Shown one piece after another: positions 43,492 through 52,383 of a DNA stretch of 64,000 nucleotides. The notes beneath the pieces were generated by a model. The model saw nothing but the letters and a program-made list of their open reading frames with translations. It was not told the origin of the DNA and did no database searches. How positions within the stretch are numbered: position 1 is the first letter of the stretch; each line of letters starts with the position of its first letter. Origin of the DNA: SLRI01 sp964393275 (GTDB lineage Bacteria; Pseudomonadota; Alphaproteobacteria; Geminicoccales; Geminicoccaceae); contig CAYMTA010000012.1 in the NCBI GenBank assembly GCA_964393275.1, positions 1 through 64,000 on the forward strand. Reading direction: 5' to 3'. Made by a program: the position numbers and the translations under genes.

Positions 43492-45078
43492 ATGAAATTC
43501 GCCGCCGCGCGCAACGGTCTCCTCGTCCTGGCGCTGCTCTTGGGCACGAGCTCGCTCGCGTCCGCCAATGTCGTGCTGATGCGCGGCAACGACACGGATC
43601 CCGCCACCCTCGACCAGCACAAGACCTCGACCGTGTCCGAATCGCGTCTGCTGCGCGACCTCTACGAAGGGCTCGTCGTCGAGGACGCCGCGGGCAAGAT
43701 CATTCCCGGCAGTGCGGCGAGCTGGGAGATCGCCGATGACGGGCTGACCTACACGTTCCACATGCGCGACGGCGCCAAATGGTCGAACGGCGACCCGGTC
43801 ACCTCGGACGATTTCCTGTTCACGTTCCGCCGCATCATGAATCCCGCGACCGCCGCGGGCTACGCGAGCGTGCTCTTTCCCATCAAGAATGCCGAGGCCG
43901 TCGCCAAGGGCGAGCTGCAGGGCGAGGATCTGGGCGTCGCGGCCCCCGATCCGCAAACGCTGGTGATCACGCTGAACGCGCCGACCCCCTACTTCCTGCA
44001 GCTTCTCACCCACCAGACCGGCCTGCCGCTGCACCCCGCGACGGTGCAGACCTACGGCGACGCCTTCACCAAGCCCGGCAATCTGGTGTCCAATGGCGCC
44101 TACACCCTCCAGAGCTTCGTGCCGAACGACAAGATCGTCATGAAGAAGAATCCGCAATACCACGGCGCCGACAAGGTGCAGGTCGACGAGGTCCAGTGGA
44201 TCCCGTTCGAGGATCGCTCCGCCTGCCTGCGCCGCTTCGAGGCCAACGAGGTGCACATCTGCTCCGACGTGCCGGCCGAGCAGATGAAGTACATGAAGGA
44301 GAACCTGCCCCAGGCGCTCAGGATCGCGCCCTATCTCGGGACCTACTACCTGCCGGTGAAGGTCACCAAGCCCAAGTTCGCCGATCCGCGGGTGCGCCAG
44401 GCGATCTCGATGCTGATCGACCGCGACTTCATCGCCGACGAGGTCTGGCAGGGCACGATGATCCCGGCCTACGCGCTGGTGCCGCCCGGGATCGACAACT
44501 ATGTCGAGAATCCGCCCGTGCTCGACTACGCCGAGGCGGACCTGCTCGACCGTGAGGACGAGGCGGTCGAGCTCCTGGAGGAGGCCGGCGTCGACCCGGC
44601 GTCCCTCGAGATCCAGCTCAGCTACAATTCGTCCGAGAACCACCGCAACACCATGGCGGCGATCTCGGACATGCTCTCGAATGTCGGCATCAAGTCGTCC
44701 CTCAACGAGATGGAGGGCACCGGCTACTTCAACTACCTGCGCGAGGGCGGCGACTTCGACATCGCGCGCGCCGGCTGGATCGGCGACTACTCCGATCCGC
44801 AGAACTTCCTCTACCTCAACGAGACCGGCGTTTCGTTCAACTATTCCAGCTGGTCGAACGAGGCTTACGATGCCAAGATGCTCGCCGCGTCCCGGATGAC
44901 CGATCTCGACGAGCGCGCGAAGCTCCTGGCCGAGGCCGAGCAGATCTATCTCGACGAGGTCCCGACGATTCCCATCCTGTTCTACTCCTCCCGGGCGCTC
45001 GTCTCCGACAAGGTCGCCGGCTACGAGGACAACCTGCTCGACCACCACGCGACCCGCTGGCTCAGCCTGAGCCAGTGA
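43492..45078 (+). CDS. oppA: Oligopeptide ABC transporter, periplasmic binding protein
   Basis: 528 residues, SBP family 5. A signal peptide ends near LASANVVLMRG. Family landmarks are NDTDPATLDQHKTSTVSESRLLRDLYEGLV (in parts), YTFHMRDGAKWSNGDPVTSDDFLF (in parts) and LVSNGAYTLQSFVPNDKIVMKKN, as in OppA/MppA. GGGAGGA precedes the ATG. It is the first gene of a four-gene importer operon; a 276-bp region upstream, divergent from the SDR gene, must hold the promoter. Confidence 0.94.
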   Translation: MKFAAARNGLLVLALLLGTSSLASANVVLMRGNDTDPATLDQHKTSTVSESRLLRDLYEGLVVEDAAGKIIPGSAASWEIADDGLTYTFHMRDGAKWSNGDPVTSDDFLFTFRRIMNPATAAGYASVLFPIKNAEAVAKGELQGEDLGVAAPDPQTLVITLNAPTPYFLQLLTHQTGLPLHPATVQTYGDAFTKPGNLVSNGAYTLQSFVPNDKIVMKKNPQYHGADKVQVDEVQWIPFEDRSACLRRFEANEVHICSDVPAEQMKYMKENLPQALRIAPYLGTYYLPVKVTKPKFADPRVRQAISMLIDRDFIADEVWQGTMIPAYALVPPGIDNYVENPPVLDYAEADLLDREDEAVELLEEAGVDPASLEIQLSYNSSENHRNTMAAISDMLSNVGIKSSLNEMEGTGYFNYLREGGDFDIARAGWIGDYSDPQNFLYLNETGVSFNYSSWSNEAYDAKMLAASRMTDLDERAKLLAEAEQIYLDEVPTIPILFYSSRALVSDKVAGYEDNLLDHHATRWLSLSQ

Positions 45079-45116
45079 GCGGCTGTCCGGCGGGCCCGTC
45101 CGCGGGTCCGCCGCTC
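45077..45116 (+). terminator. GC-rich hairpin between oppA and oppB (attenuator or mRNA stabiliser)
   Basis: GGCGGGCCC and GGGTCCGCC pair with one G-U over a six-base loop, and GAGC/GCTC extend the stem across a bulge. No T-run follows, so it is more likely a partial terminator or 3'-end stabiliser, as often found after binding-protein genes to give more oppA than permease. Confidence 0.5.
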
Positions 45117-45136
45117 ATCGATCTGGCGGTGGCGCG

Positions 45137-46060
45137 ATGCTGACCTACACCCTGCGACGACTGGCGAGCGCCGTCCCCACGGTGTTCATCATCATCACCC
45201 TGACGTTCTTCATGATCCGCCTCGCACCCGGCGGGCCGTTCGATCTCGAGCGCCCGCTCGACCCGCTGATCATGGCCAACCTCGAGAAGGCCTACAATCT
45301 CGACGCGCCGCTCTGGTCGCAGTACCTGACCTATCTCGGCAACCTGCTGCACGGCGACCTCGGCCCGAGCTTCACCCGCCGCGACTTCTCCGTGAACGAG
45401 CTCTTCGCCGTCGGCATGCCGGTCTCGATCCTGCTCGGCAGCCTCGCCCTCCTCGCCGCCATCGTCCTCGGCACCCTGCTCGGGGCCTGGGCGGCGCTCA
45501 GGCAGAACACCGGCGTCGACTACGCCGTGGTCGGGCTCGCCACCTTCGGCATCACCACGCCGACCTTCGTGGTGGCGCCGCTCCTGAGCCTGATCTTCGG
45601 CGTGATGCTGGGCATCCTGCCGGCCGGCGGCTGGTCGAACGCCAACCCGGCCTACTGGGTCCTGCCCATCGTCACCCTGGCGCTGCCGCAGGTGGCGGTG
45701 ATCGCACGGCTGGTGCGTGGCGCCACCATCGAGGCGCTGCGCTCGAACCACGTGCGCACCGCGCGGGCCTACGGCCTGCCGACCCGCATCGTGGTCGGCG
45801 TGCACGCGCTGCGCGCCGCGATGCTGCCGGCGGTCAGCTATCTCGGGCCGACCGCGGCGGGGCTGCTCACCGGGTCCGTGGTGGTCGAGACCATCTTCGG
45901 CATCCCGGGCATCGGCCGCTACTTCGTGCAGGGTGCCCTCGGCCGCGACTACACGCTGGTGATGGGCACCGTGGTGGTGATCGCGCTCTTCATCATCGTC
46001 TTCAACCTCGTCGTCGATCTCGCCTACGCCTGGCTCGATCCGCGCGTCCGGTTCGACTGA
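45137..46060 (+). CDS. oppB: Oligopeptide ABC transporter permease OppB
   Basis: 307 residues with six membrane helices. The N-terminal MLTYTLRRLASAVPTVFIIITLTFFMIRLAPGGPFD (in parts) is the usual OppB opening, and the cytoplasmic EAA loop appears as EALRSNHVRTARAYGLPTR. The C-terminal LAYAWLDPRVRFD is also standard. Gene order A-B-C-DF is conserved. Confidence 0.95.
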   Translation: MLTYTLRRLASAVPTVFIIITLTFFMIRLAPGGPFDLERPLDPLIMANLEKAYNLDAPLWSQYLTYLGNLLHGDLGPSFTRRDFSVNELFAVGMPVSILLGSLALLAAIVLGTLLGAWAALRQNTGVDYAVVGLATFGITTPTFVVAPLLSLIFGVMLGILPAGGWSNANPAYWVLPIVTLALPQVAVIARLVRGATIEALRSNHVRTARAYGLPTRIVVGVHALRAAMLPAVSYLGPTAAGLLTGSVVVETIFGIPGIGRYFVQGALGRDYTLVMGTVVVIALFIIVFNLVVDLAYAWLDPRVRFD

Positions 46061-46073
46061 GGGAGAGGATCCG

Positions 46074-47222
46074 ATGGCCGTGCAGTCCGACCTCTACGAG
46101 GACATCTCCCCGGTCGCGGGACGCTCGCTCTGGCAGGACGCCTGGCTGCGGCTGCGCCGCAACCGGGCCGCCGTGGCGAGCATGGTCGTCCTCCTCGCCC
46201 TGTGCCTGATCGGCATCTTCGGGCCGCTGGTCTGGCCGCATCCCTACGACCAGGTCTACCCGAAGTTCGTCCGCGTGCCCGCGAGCCTCGAGGCCTACCC
46301 CCGCGCCGACAGCATCCTGCCGGCCTTCGAGGGCCTCCTGAAGCGCGCCCGGCTCGACCACGGCGAGCCGGCGCTCGACCACGGCGAGCCGGCGCTCGAG
46401 GACGGCGAGGTCAAAGTGACGGTGACCTCCGACGAGCCGATCGACAAGCGCATTCTCCGCTACTTCGAGCGCTCCGATCTCTTCTCCAATCCCCGCCTCG
46501 ACCTCGCCGACGACCAGCTTTCCGGCACCCTGGCCGTCGACGTCGAGCAGCTGCATTTCTACTTCGGCACCGACGCCATCGGCCGCGATCTCGCGGCGCG
46601 CATCATGATCGGCGTGCGGATCTCGCTCGCCATCGGCATCCTCGCCTCGATCATGGCGCTCCTGCTCGGGGTCACCTACGGGGCCGTGTCGGGCTATCTC
46701 GGCGGCCGGGTCGACAACGTGATGATGCGCGTCGTCGACATCCTCTACTCGCTGCCGTTCATCTTCTTCGTGATCCTGATGGTGGTGTTCTTCGGCCGCT
46801 CGCTGATCATCATCTTCATCGCCATCGGCGCCACCGAATGGCTCGACATGGCCCGCATCGTGCGCGGCCAGACCCTGAGCCTCAAGCGGCAGGAGTTCGT
46901 GCAGGCCGCCGAGGCGCTCGGCGCCACCAAAACCGGCATCCTCATGCGCCACATCATCCCCAACACGCTCGGGCCCGTCGTGGTGTTCGTCACCCTCCTG
47001 GTCCCCAAGGCGATCCTGCTCGAATCGCTCCTCTCCTTCCTCGGCCTCGGCGTGCAGGACCCGCTGACCTCGCTCGGCCTCCTGATCTCCGAGGGTGCCG
47101 CCAACATGCGCGGCGCCCTCTGGCTGCTGATCTGGCCGGCCCTGACCCTGACGCTGATCCTCTTCGCGCTCAACTTCCTCGGCGACGGCCTGCGCGACAG
47201 CCTCGACCCGAAGGATCGCTGA
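46074..47222 (+). CDS. oppC: Oligopeptide ABC transporter permease OppC, with enlarged periplasmic insert
   Basis: 382 residues, about 80 more than typical OppC. After TM1 (AAVASMVVLLALCLIGIFGPLV) comes a roughly 110-residue periplasmic stretch containing DPELIKRI-like features absent from short OppC, then FYFGTDAIGRDLAARIMIGVRISLAIG and five further helices. The EAA loop is EFVQAAEALGATKTGILMRH, followed by PNTLGPVVVF. The insert contains a tandem heptapeptide LDHGEPA (twice, plus a decayed third copy). Starts 13 bases after oppB. Confidence 0.93.
   Translation: MAVQSDLYEDISPVAGRSLWQDAWLRLRRNRAAVASMVVLLALCLIGIFGPLVWPHPYDQVYPKFVRVPASLEAYPRADSILPAFEGLLKRARLDHGEPALDHGEPALEDGEVKVTVTSDEPIDKRILRYFERSDLFSNPRLDLADDQLSGTLAVDVEQLHFYFGTDAIGRDLAARIMIGVRISLAIGILASIMALLLGVTYGAVSGYLGGRVDNVMMRVVDILYSLPFIFFVILMVVFFGRSLIIIFIAIGATEWLDMARIVRGQTLSLKRQEFVQAAEALGATKTGILMRHIIPNTLGPVVVFVTLLVPKAILLESLLSFLGLGVQDPLTSLGLLISEGAANMRGALWLLIWPALTLTLILFALNFLGDGLRDSLDPKDR
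46353..46409. repeat. 21-bp in-frame tandem repeat inside oppC
   Basis: CTCGACCACGGCGAGCCGGCG occurs twice back to back (46353-46373 and 46374-46394), followed by a decayed third copy starting CTCGAGGACGGCGAG. Each unit encodes seven residues, so copy-number change keeps the frame. Confidence 0.95.
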
Positions 47223-47223
47223 G

Positions 47224-48837
<1,614 letters not shown>

Positions 48838-48883
48838 TGCGGAGGGAGCCCGGGATCGCGCTTCCGTCCTTCGGCCGAGGGTC

Positions 48884-49852
48884 TCAGAGCCCCTCGGCCG
48901 CCTCGCGCACCATGCGATACTGGACCCGCATCAGGGACAGCCGCCGATAGAAGTTGAGCAGCTCGCGGGCCGGGTCGGTCATGCGCTGGTAGCCCGAGGC
49001 GAAGGCGACGATGGTGCCGACCGTGGTCGAGCCCTGCAGCACCAGCCAGCCGCCGATGGCGAGGATGCTGAGCGGCCCCAGATGGCCGAGCAGGTTGTTG
49101 AACGCCTTGAGCGCGAACTTGACGACGGCGAAGCGGATCCGGAGCCCGTAGAGGGCTTCCACCAGCCGATCGGCGCGCTGCTCGGCGGCATCGGTCGCAC
49201 GCTCGTCGAGCGCCGCCTCGCCGAGCTCGCGGGTGGCGGCGGTCTTGCGCCCGGCGAGCCGGTCGAGCCTCGGCTGCATCACCGCGACGGCGACGATCGA
49301 GGGCACGAAGAGACCGATCGCGACGATGGCGACCTTCGGGTCGACGACCAGCATGTAGGCGGCGACGCTGGCGACGATGCCGCCCTGCAGCAGCGGGAAG
49401 GCCACCGCCTCGCCGACGAAGCCGCCGAGCTTCTCCGCCTCGGCCACGAGGATCGACTGGGCGGTGCCGTCGGCGAGCTCGTCGCCGCCGGCGAGGATGC
49501 GCCGGCGCAGCCGCCGGGTGATGCCCTGCGCGACCCGCTCCTGATAGATGTTGCGCAGCAGCTTCAGCCCGCCCTGCAGGAGCGCCGCCGCGAGATAGAG
49601 GCCGCCGAGCGTCAGCAGCAGCCCCGGGTCGCGGCCGCCGATGGCATCGTCGATCAGCCGCCGCTGCAGGTCGATGGGCGCCAGGGTCAGGGGGAAGATG
49701 ACGAGCGTCAGCAGGAACAGGGGCACCTGCTGGCGCCGGCTCGCGGCCAGGACATAAGCATAGAGACCCGGCGGCAATTGCGCCAACGGCTGCCCGCCGA
49801 CGCCGGGCAGCATCGCCCGCATCACCGCCGTTTCCGACCCGACCGGGGTCAC
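48884..49852 (-). CDS. Stand-alone ABC transporter type-1 membrane domain (no ATPase domain)
   Basis: 322 residues. The helices and order (PLFLLTLVIFPLTLAPIDLQRRLIDDAIGG in part, LYLAAALLQGGLKLLRNIYQE, GGIVASVAAYMLVVDPKVAIVAIGLFVPS in part, LGPLSILAIGGWLVLQGSTTVGTIVAFASGY in part) follow ABC exporter membrane domains. It stops at MRVQYRMVREAAEGL, exactly where the nucleotide-binding domain would start. No Walker motifs occur here or next door in the same orientation. It either pairs with an ATPase from elsewhere or has another role; membrane-only proteins of this sort occur in Alphaproteobacteria. Confidence 0.8.
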   Translation of the reverse strand: MTPVGSETAVMRAMLPGVGGQPLAQLPPGLYAYVLAASRRQQVPLFLLTLVIFPLTLAPIDLQRRLIDDAIGGRDPGLLLTLGGLYLAAALLQGGLKLLRNIYQERVAQGITRRLRRRILAGGDELADGTAQSILVAEAEKLGGFVGEAVAFPLLQGGIVASVAAYMLVVDPKVAIVAIGLFVPSIVAVAVMQPRLDRLAGRKTAATRELGEAALDERATDAAEQRADRLVEALYGLRIRFAVVKFALKAFNNLLGHLGPLSILAIGGWLVLQGSTTVGTIVAFASGYQRMTDPARELLNFYRRLSLMRVQYRMVREAAEGL

Positions 49853-49954
49853 CTGCCGCCTTCGCCGTCGCGTTCCATCGGCTGACCGATAGCCGGTCGG
49901 GCCGCTTCACGCCAGACGACGACGGGACTCCCGCTCAGCTCCGGCTGGCGTCGC

Positions 49955-50539
49955 TCAGCCGCCGCTGCCCAGGCTGAAGCTCGGCATGACCGGCATGGCG
50001 GAGAAGCCGCCGAGGAGCGACATCGGCGCCGGCACACCCAAAGACGCGGTCGTGGGCACGACAGTGGGCGCTGTCGTCGGCAGGGCGGCCGGCGGGCCGG
50101 CGAGCAGGCTGTTGGCGAAGTCGCCCGTGCCGAGGCTGCCGGTGCTGCGCGTGATGATCGGCGGACCCTTGCCGTCGGCGGTGCTGGTGATCGTCTCGGT
50201 CGCGATGAACCCGACCGATCCGCCCCCCGTGCCGGTGGCGACCGCCATCGTCCCGCCGCCGACGATGGGCGCGATGGCGCCGTCGGCCGGCGCCTTGCCG
50301 CCACCGCCGGCCACGGTCGTGGCAGCATCGGCATCGAGCGCCGCCTCGACCCCGCCCCGCGCCGCGTCGAGAATATCGAATCCCGTCCCCTGGGCCCGCG
50401 CCGCCTCCACGGCGATGGGTGCCGAGGCGGTGCTGGCGGTGATCCAGTCGAGCTGCGCCGCGTCGAGCCGGGTCGGCTCGGCGGCGCCGGCGGCCCCGGT
50501 GACGAGCAGTGCCGAAGCCGCGAGCAGGATGGTGCGCAT
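49955..50539 (-). CDS. Secreted hypothetical protein, Gly/Ala/Thr-rich
   Basis: 194 residues from ATG 50539, with a good GGGGAGA ribosome binding site upstream. A signal peptide (MRTILLAASALLVTGAAGA) is followed by LDAAQLDWITASTA, and then low-complexity Gly/Ala/Thr sequence with no fold signature. The short LDxxQLDxITA motif after the signal peptide is seen in many small exported alphaproteobacterial proteins of unknown role. Function unknown. Confidence 0.7.
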   Translation of the reverse strand: MRTILLAASALLVTGAAGAAEPTRLDAAQLDWITASTASAPIAVEAARAQGTGFDILDAARGGVEAALDADAATTVAGGGGKAPADGAIAPIVGGGTMAVATGTGGGSVGFIATETITSTADGKGPPIITRSTGSLGTGDFANSLLAGPPAALPTTAPTVVPTTASLGVPAPMSLLGGFSAMPVMPSFSLGSGG

Positions 50540-50715
50540 GATCGTCTCCCCTTTCCCCTCTGGTCGAAGGGCCCCCTCTTGCCGAAGGTCGCATCTGAAA
50601 CCCGAACGCTCTCGCCGACAAGATGAAAAACGGCTAACCATGCAGGGGCTGCACCCGGTTATCGCCAGCCCGTCGGCAGCGGCGTGCCGCATGGCCCGAG
50701 GCGGAGACCCAGCCC

Positions 50716-51375
50716 GTGAACCCCGACACCCTGATCGCCCCTTCCATCCTCTCCGCCGACTTCGCCCGGCTCGGCGCGGCGGTGGCGGCGGTCGACCGCG
50801 CGGGGGCCGACTGGATCCATCTCGACGTGATGGACGGGCACTACGTGCCCAACATCACCTTCGGCCCCGCCATCGTCCGGGCGATCCGCGAAAGCTCGGC
50901 CAAGCCCTTCGACTGCCATTTGATGATCGAGCCGGCCGATCCCTTCATCGCCGCCTTCGCCGAGGCCGGCGCCGATGTGATCACCGTCCACGCCGAGGCC
51001 ACGACCCACCTCGACCGCTCGCTGCAGCTCATCCAGAGCCTCGGCAAGCAGGCCGGCGTGGCGCTGAATCCAGCCACCCCCGCCGCCGCCATCGAGCACG
51101 TGCTCGACCGGCTCGACCTCGTGCTGGTGATGACCGTCAACCCGGGCTTCGGCGGCCAGGCCTTCATCCCCGCCATGCTCGAGAAGATCCGCCGCATCAA
51201 GGCGCTGACCGCCGGCCGCTCGATCCGCATCGAGGTCGACGGCGGCATCAACGCCGAGACCGCGCCCAAGGTGATCGCCGCCGGCGCCGACGTCCTGGTC
51301 GCCGGCTCCGCCATCTTCGGCCAACCCGACCTCGCCCGCGCCATCGAGGCGCTCAGGCCGGGCGTGGTGGCCTGA
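50716..51375 (+). CDS. rpe: Ribulose-phosphate 3-epimerase
   Basis: 219 residues from a GTG start. Rpe motifs are all present: IAPSILSADFARLG, WIHLDVMDGHYVPNITFGP, ITVHAEATTHLDRSL, VMTVNPGFGGQAFI and IEVDGGINAETAP. It interconverts ribulose- and xylulose-5-phosphate in the pentose phosphate/Calvin pathways. Monocistronic here. Confidence 0.97.
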   Translation: MNPDTLIAPSILSADFARLGAAVAAVDRAGADWIHLDVMDGHYVPNITFGPAIVRAIRESSAKPFDCHLMIEPADPFIAAFAEAGADVITVHAEATTHLDRSLQLIQSLGKQAGVALNPATPAAAIEHVLDRLDLVLVMTVNPGFGGQAFIPAMLEKIRRIKALTAGRSIRIEVDGGINAETAPKVIAAGADVLVAGSAIFGQPDLARAIEALRPGVVA

Positions 51376-51424
51376 AGCTCGGCCGCAGAAGGGAAAGCTC
51401 GCGAGCAGCAGCACGGCGTGGCGC

Positions 51425-51777
51425 GCTGTTCCCCTCCTGCCCCCGCCACCCGGGGCTCGGCCACCGGCGCCTCGCGCACCGGCAGGTTAAAAAGCGCCGC
51501 GATGATGCCGAGCGCGATGGCGACGCCCCAGGCGAGATCGTAGGAGCCCAGCCGGTCATAGGCGACGCCGCCGAGCCAGCCGCCGAGGAAGGCGCCGATC
51601 TGGTGGGCGACGAAGACGAGGCCCGCCAGCATCGACATGTTGCGCACGCCGAACATGGTGAGCACGATGCCATTGGTGAGCGGCACGGTCGAGAGCCAGA
51701 GGAGGCCCATGGCGGGCGAGCACCAGGACGCCGGAGACGAGCACGGTCCGCGCCGTTGCCCACTGGCCCCGCGTCAT
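51425..51777 (-). pseudogene. MFS transporter with internal deletion and frameshift
   Basis: From ATG 51777, which overlaps the marR stop (ATGA), the sequence reads MTRGQWATARTVLVSGVLVLAR, a normal MFS first helix. About 67 bases later, in another frame, it reads MGLLWLSTVPLTNGIVLTMF, MSMLAGLVFVAHQIGAFLGGWLGG, AYDRLGSYDLAWGVAIALG and AALFNLPVREAP, which are the last helices of the same transporter type. Roughly 270 codons in between are missing and the natural stop is gone, the frame running on antisense to rpe. It cannot make a working transporter unless the assembly has lost sequence here. Confidence 0.8.
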
Positions 51778-52211
51778 CGGGCGTCCCCATCCGCAAGCTC
51801 GCCGAGCCGCCCGAGCCGGGCCGCCACCTCCGCCAGCGCCGCCCGCCCCTCGGCGCCGAGCACCACGTCGACGGCGCGCTGGGCGGCCTGCCAATGCGGC
51901 AGGGCCAGCCCGAGGACCGCCTCGGCCCGGGGCGTCAGGGCGACGACCCGAGTCCGCTCGTCCGCGCCCGCCCCGACCGCCACGAGATCCCCCCTCGCCA
52001 GCACGCGCAAATTGCGGCCGAGCGTGGAGCGGTCGAGGCCGGTGGCCCGGGCCAGCTCGGTGATGGTCGGCCGCCCCAGCCGTCGGATGGCCCGAAGCAG
52101 CGAATACTGCGTCACCTGAAGCCCCGCCGGCGCCAGCGCCCGATCGTAGACCCCCGTCAGCGACCGGGCGGCACGGCGGAGATTGGTGCAGTGGCAGGCA
52201 ACGTCGAGCAC
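51774..52211 (-). CDS. MarR family transcriptional regulator
   Basis: 145 residues from GTG 52211 (VLDVACHCTNLRRAARSLTGVYD); an ATG at 52247 would add 12 residues but would place the palindrome inside the gene. The winged helix is clear (LGRPTITELARATGLDRSTLGRNLRVLARGDLV, in parts). The Cys residues in ACHCTNLRR near the N-terminus occur in a subgroup that includes redox-sensing members. It is coupled to the MFS pseudogene, its probable former target, and is divergent from the cyclase. Confidence 0.87.
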   Translation of the reverse strand: MLDVACHCTNLRRAARSLTGVYDRALAPAGLQVTQYSLLRAIRRLGRPTITELARATGLDRSTLGRNLRVLARGDLVAVGAGADERTRVVALTPRAEAVLGLALPHWQAAQRAVDVVLGAEGRAALAEVAARLGRLGELADGDAR

Positions 52212-52216
52212 GATGC

Positions 52217-52228
52217 AGGTATATACCT
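52217..52228. promoter_or_regulatory. Palindrome before marR, likely operator
   Basis: AGGTATATACCT is a perfect 12-bp palindrome beginning six bases upstream of the preferred GTG start of the MarR gene. MarR proteins commonly bind such AT-centred palindromes overlapping their own promoter. It supports the shorter start. Confidence 0.55.
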
Positions 52229-52383
52229 CTATTTGTGGATTCGGCAATCCTTTGCATTGGCGACCCGTGCGGGAGATGGCCCACCCACGGGCGAACGCCG
52301 ATCCGCGGGTTCATCCGCCTCGGACTCCTGGCCGGGTGGGGTGTATGCTACAGCCAACGAACGACATCAGGCAGGGGCGCACG

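Noticed and set aside
43216..45048. Long upstream extension of the SDR frame on the minus strand
   Set aside because: The extension lies antisense to oppA, whose protein is unmistakable. The SDR domain starts normally at 43215.
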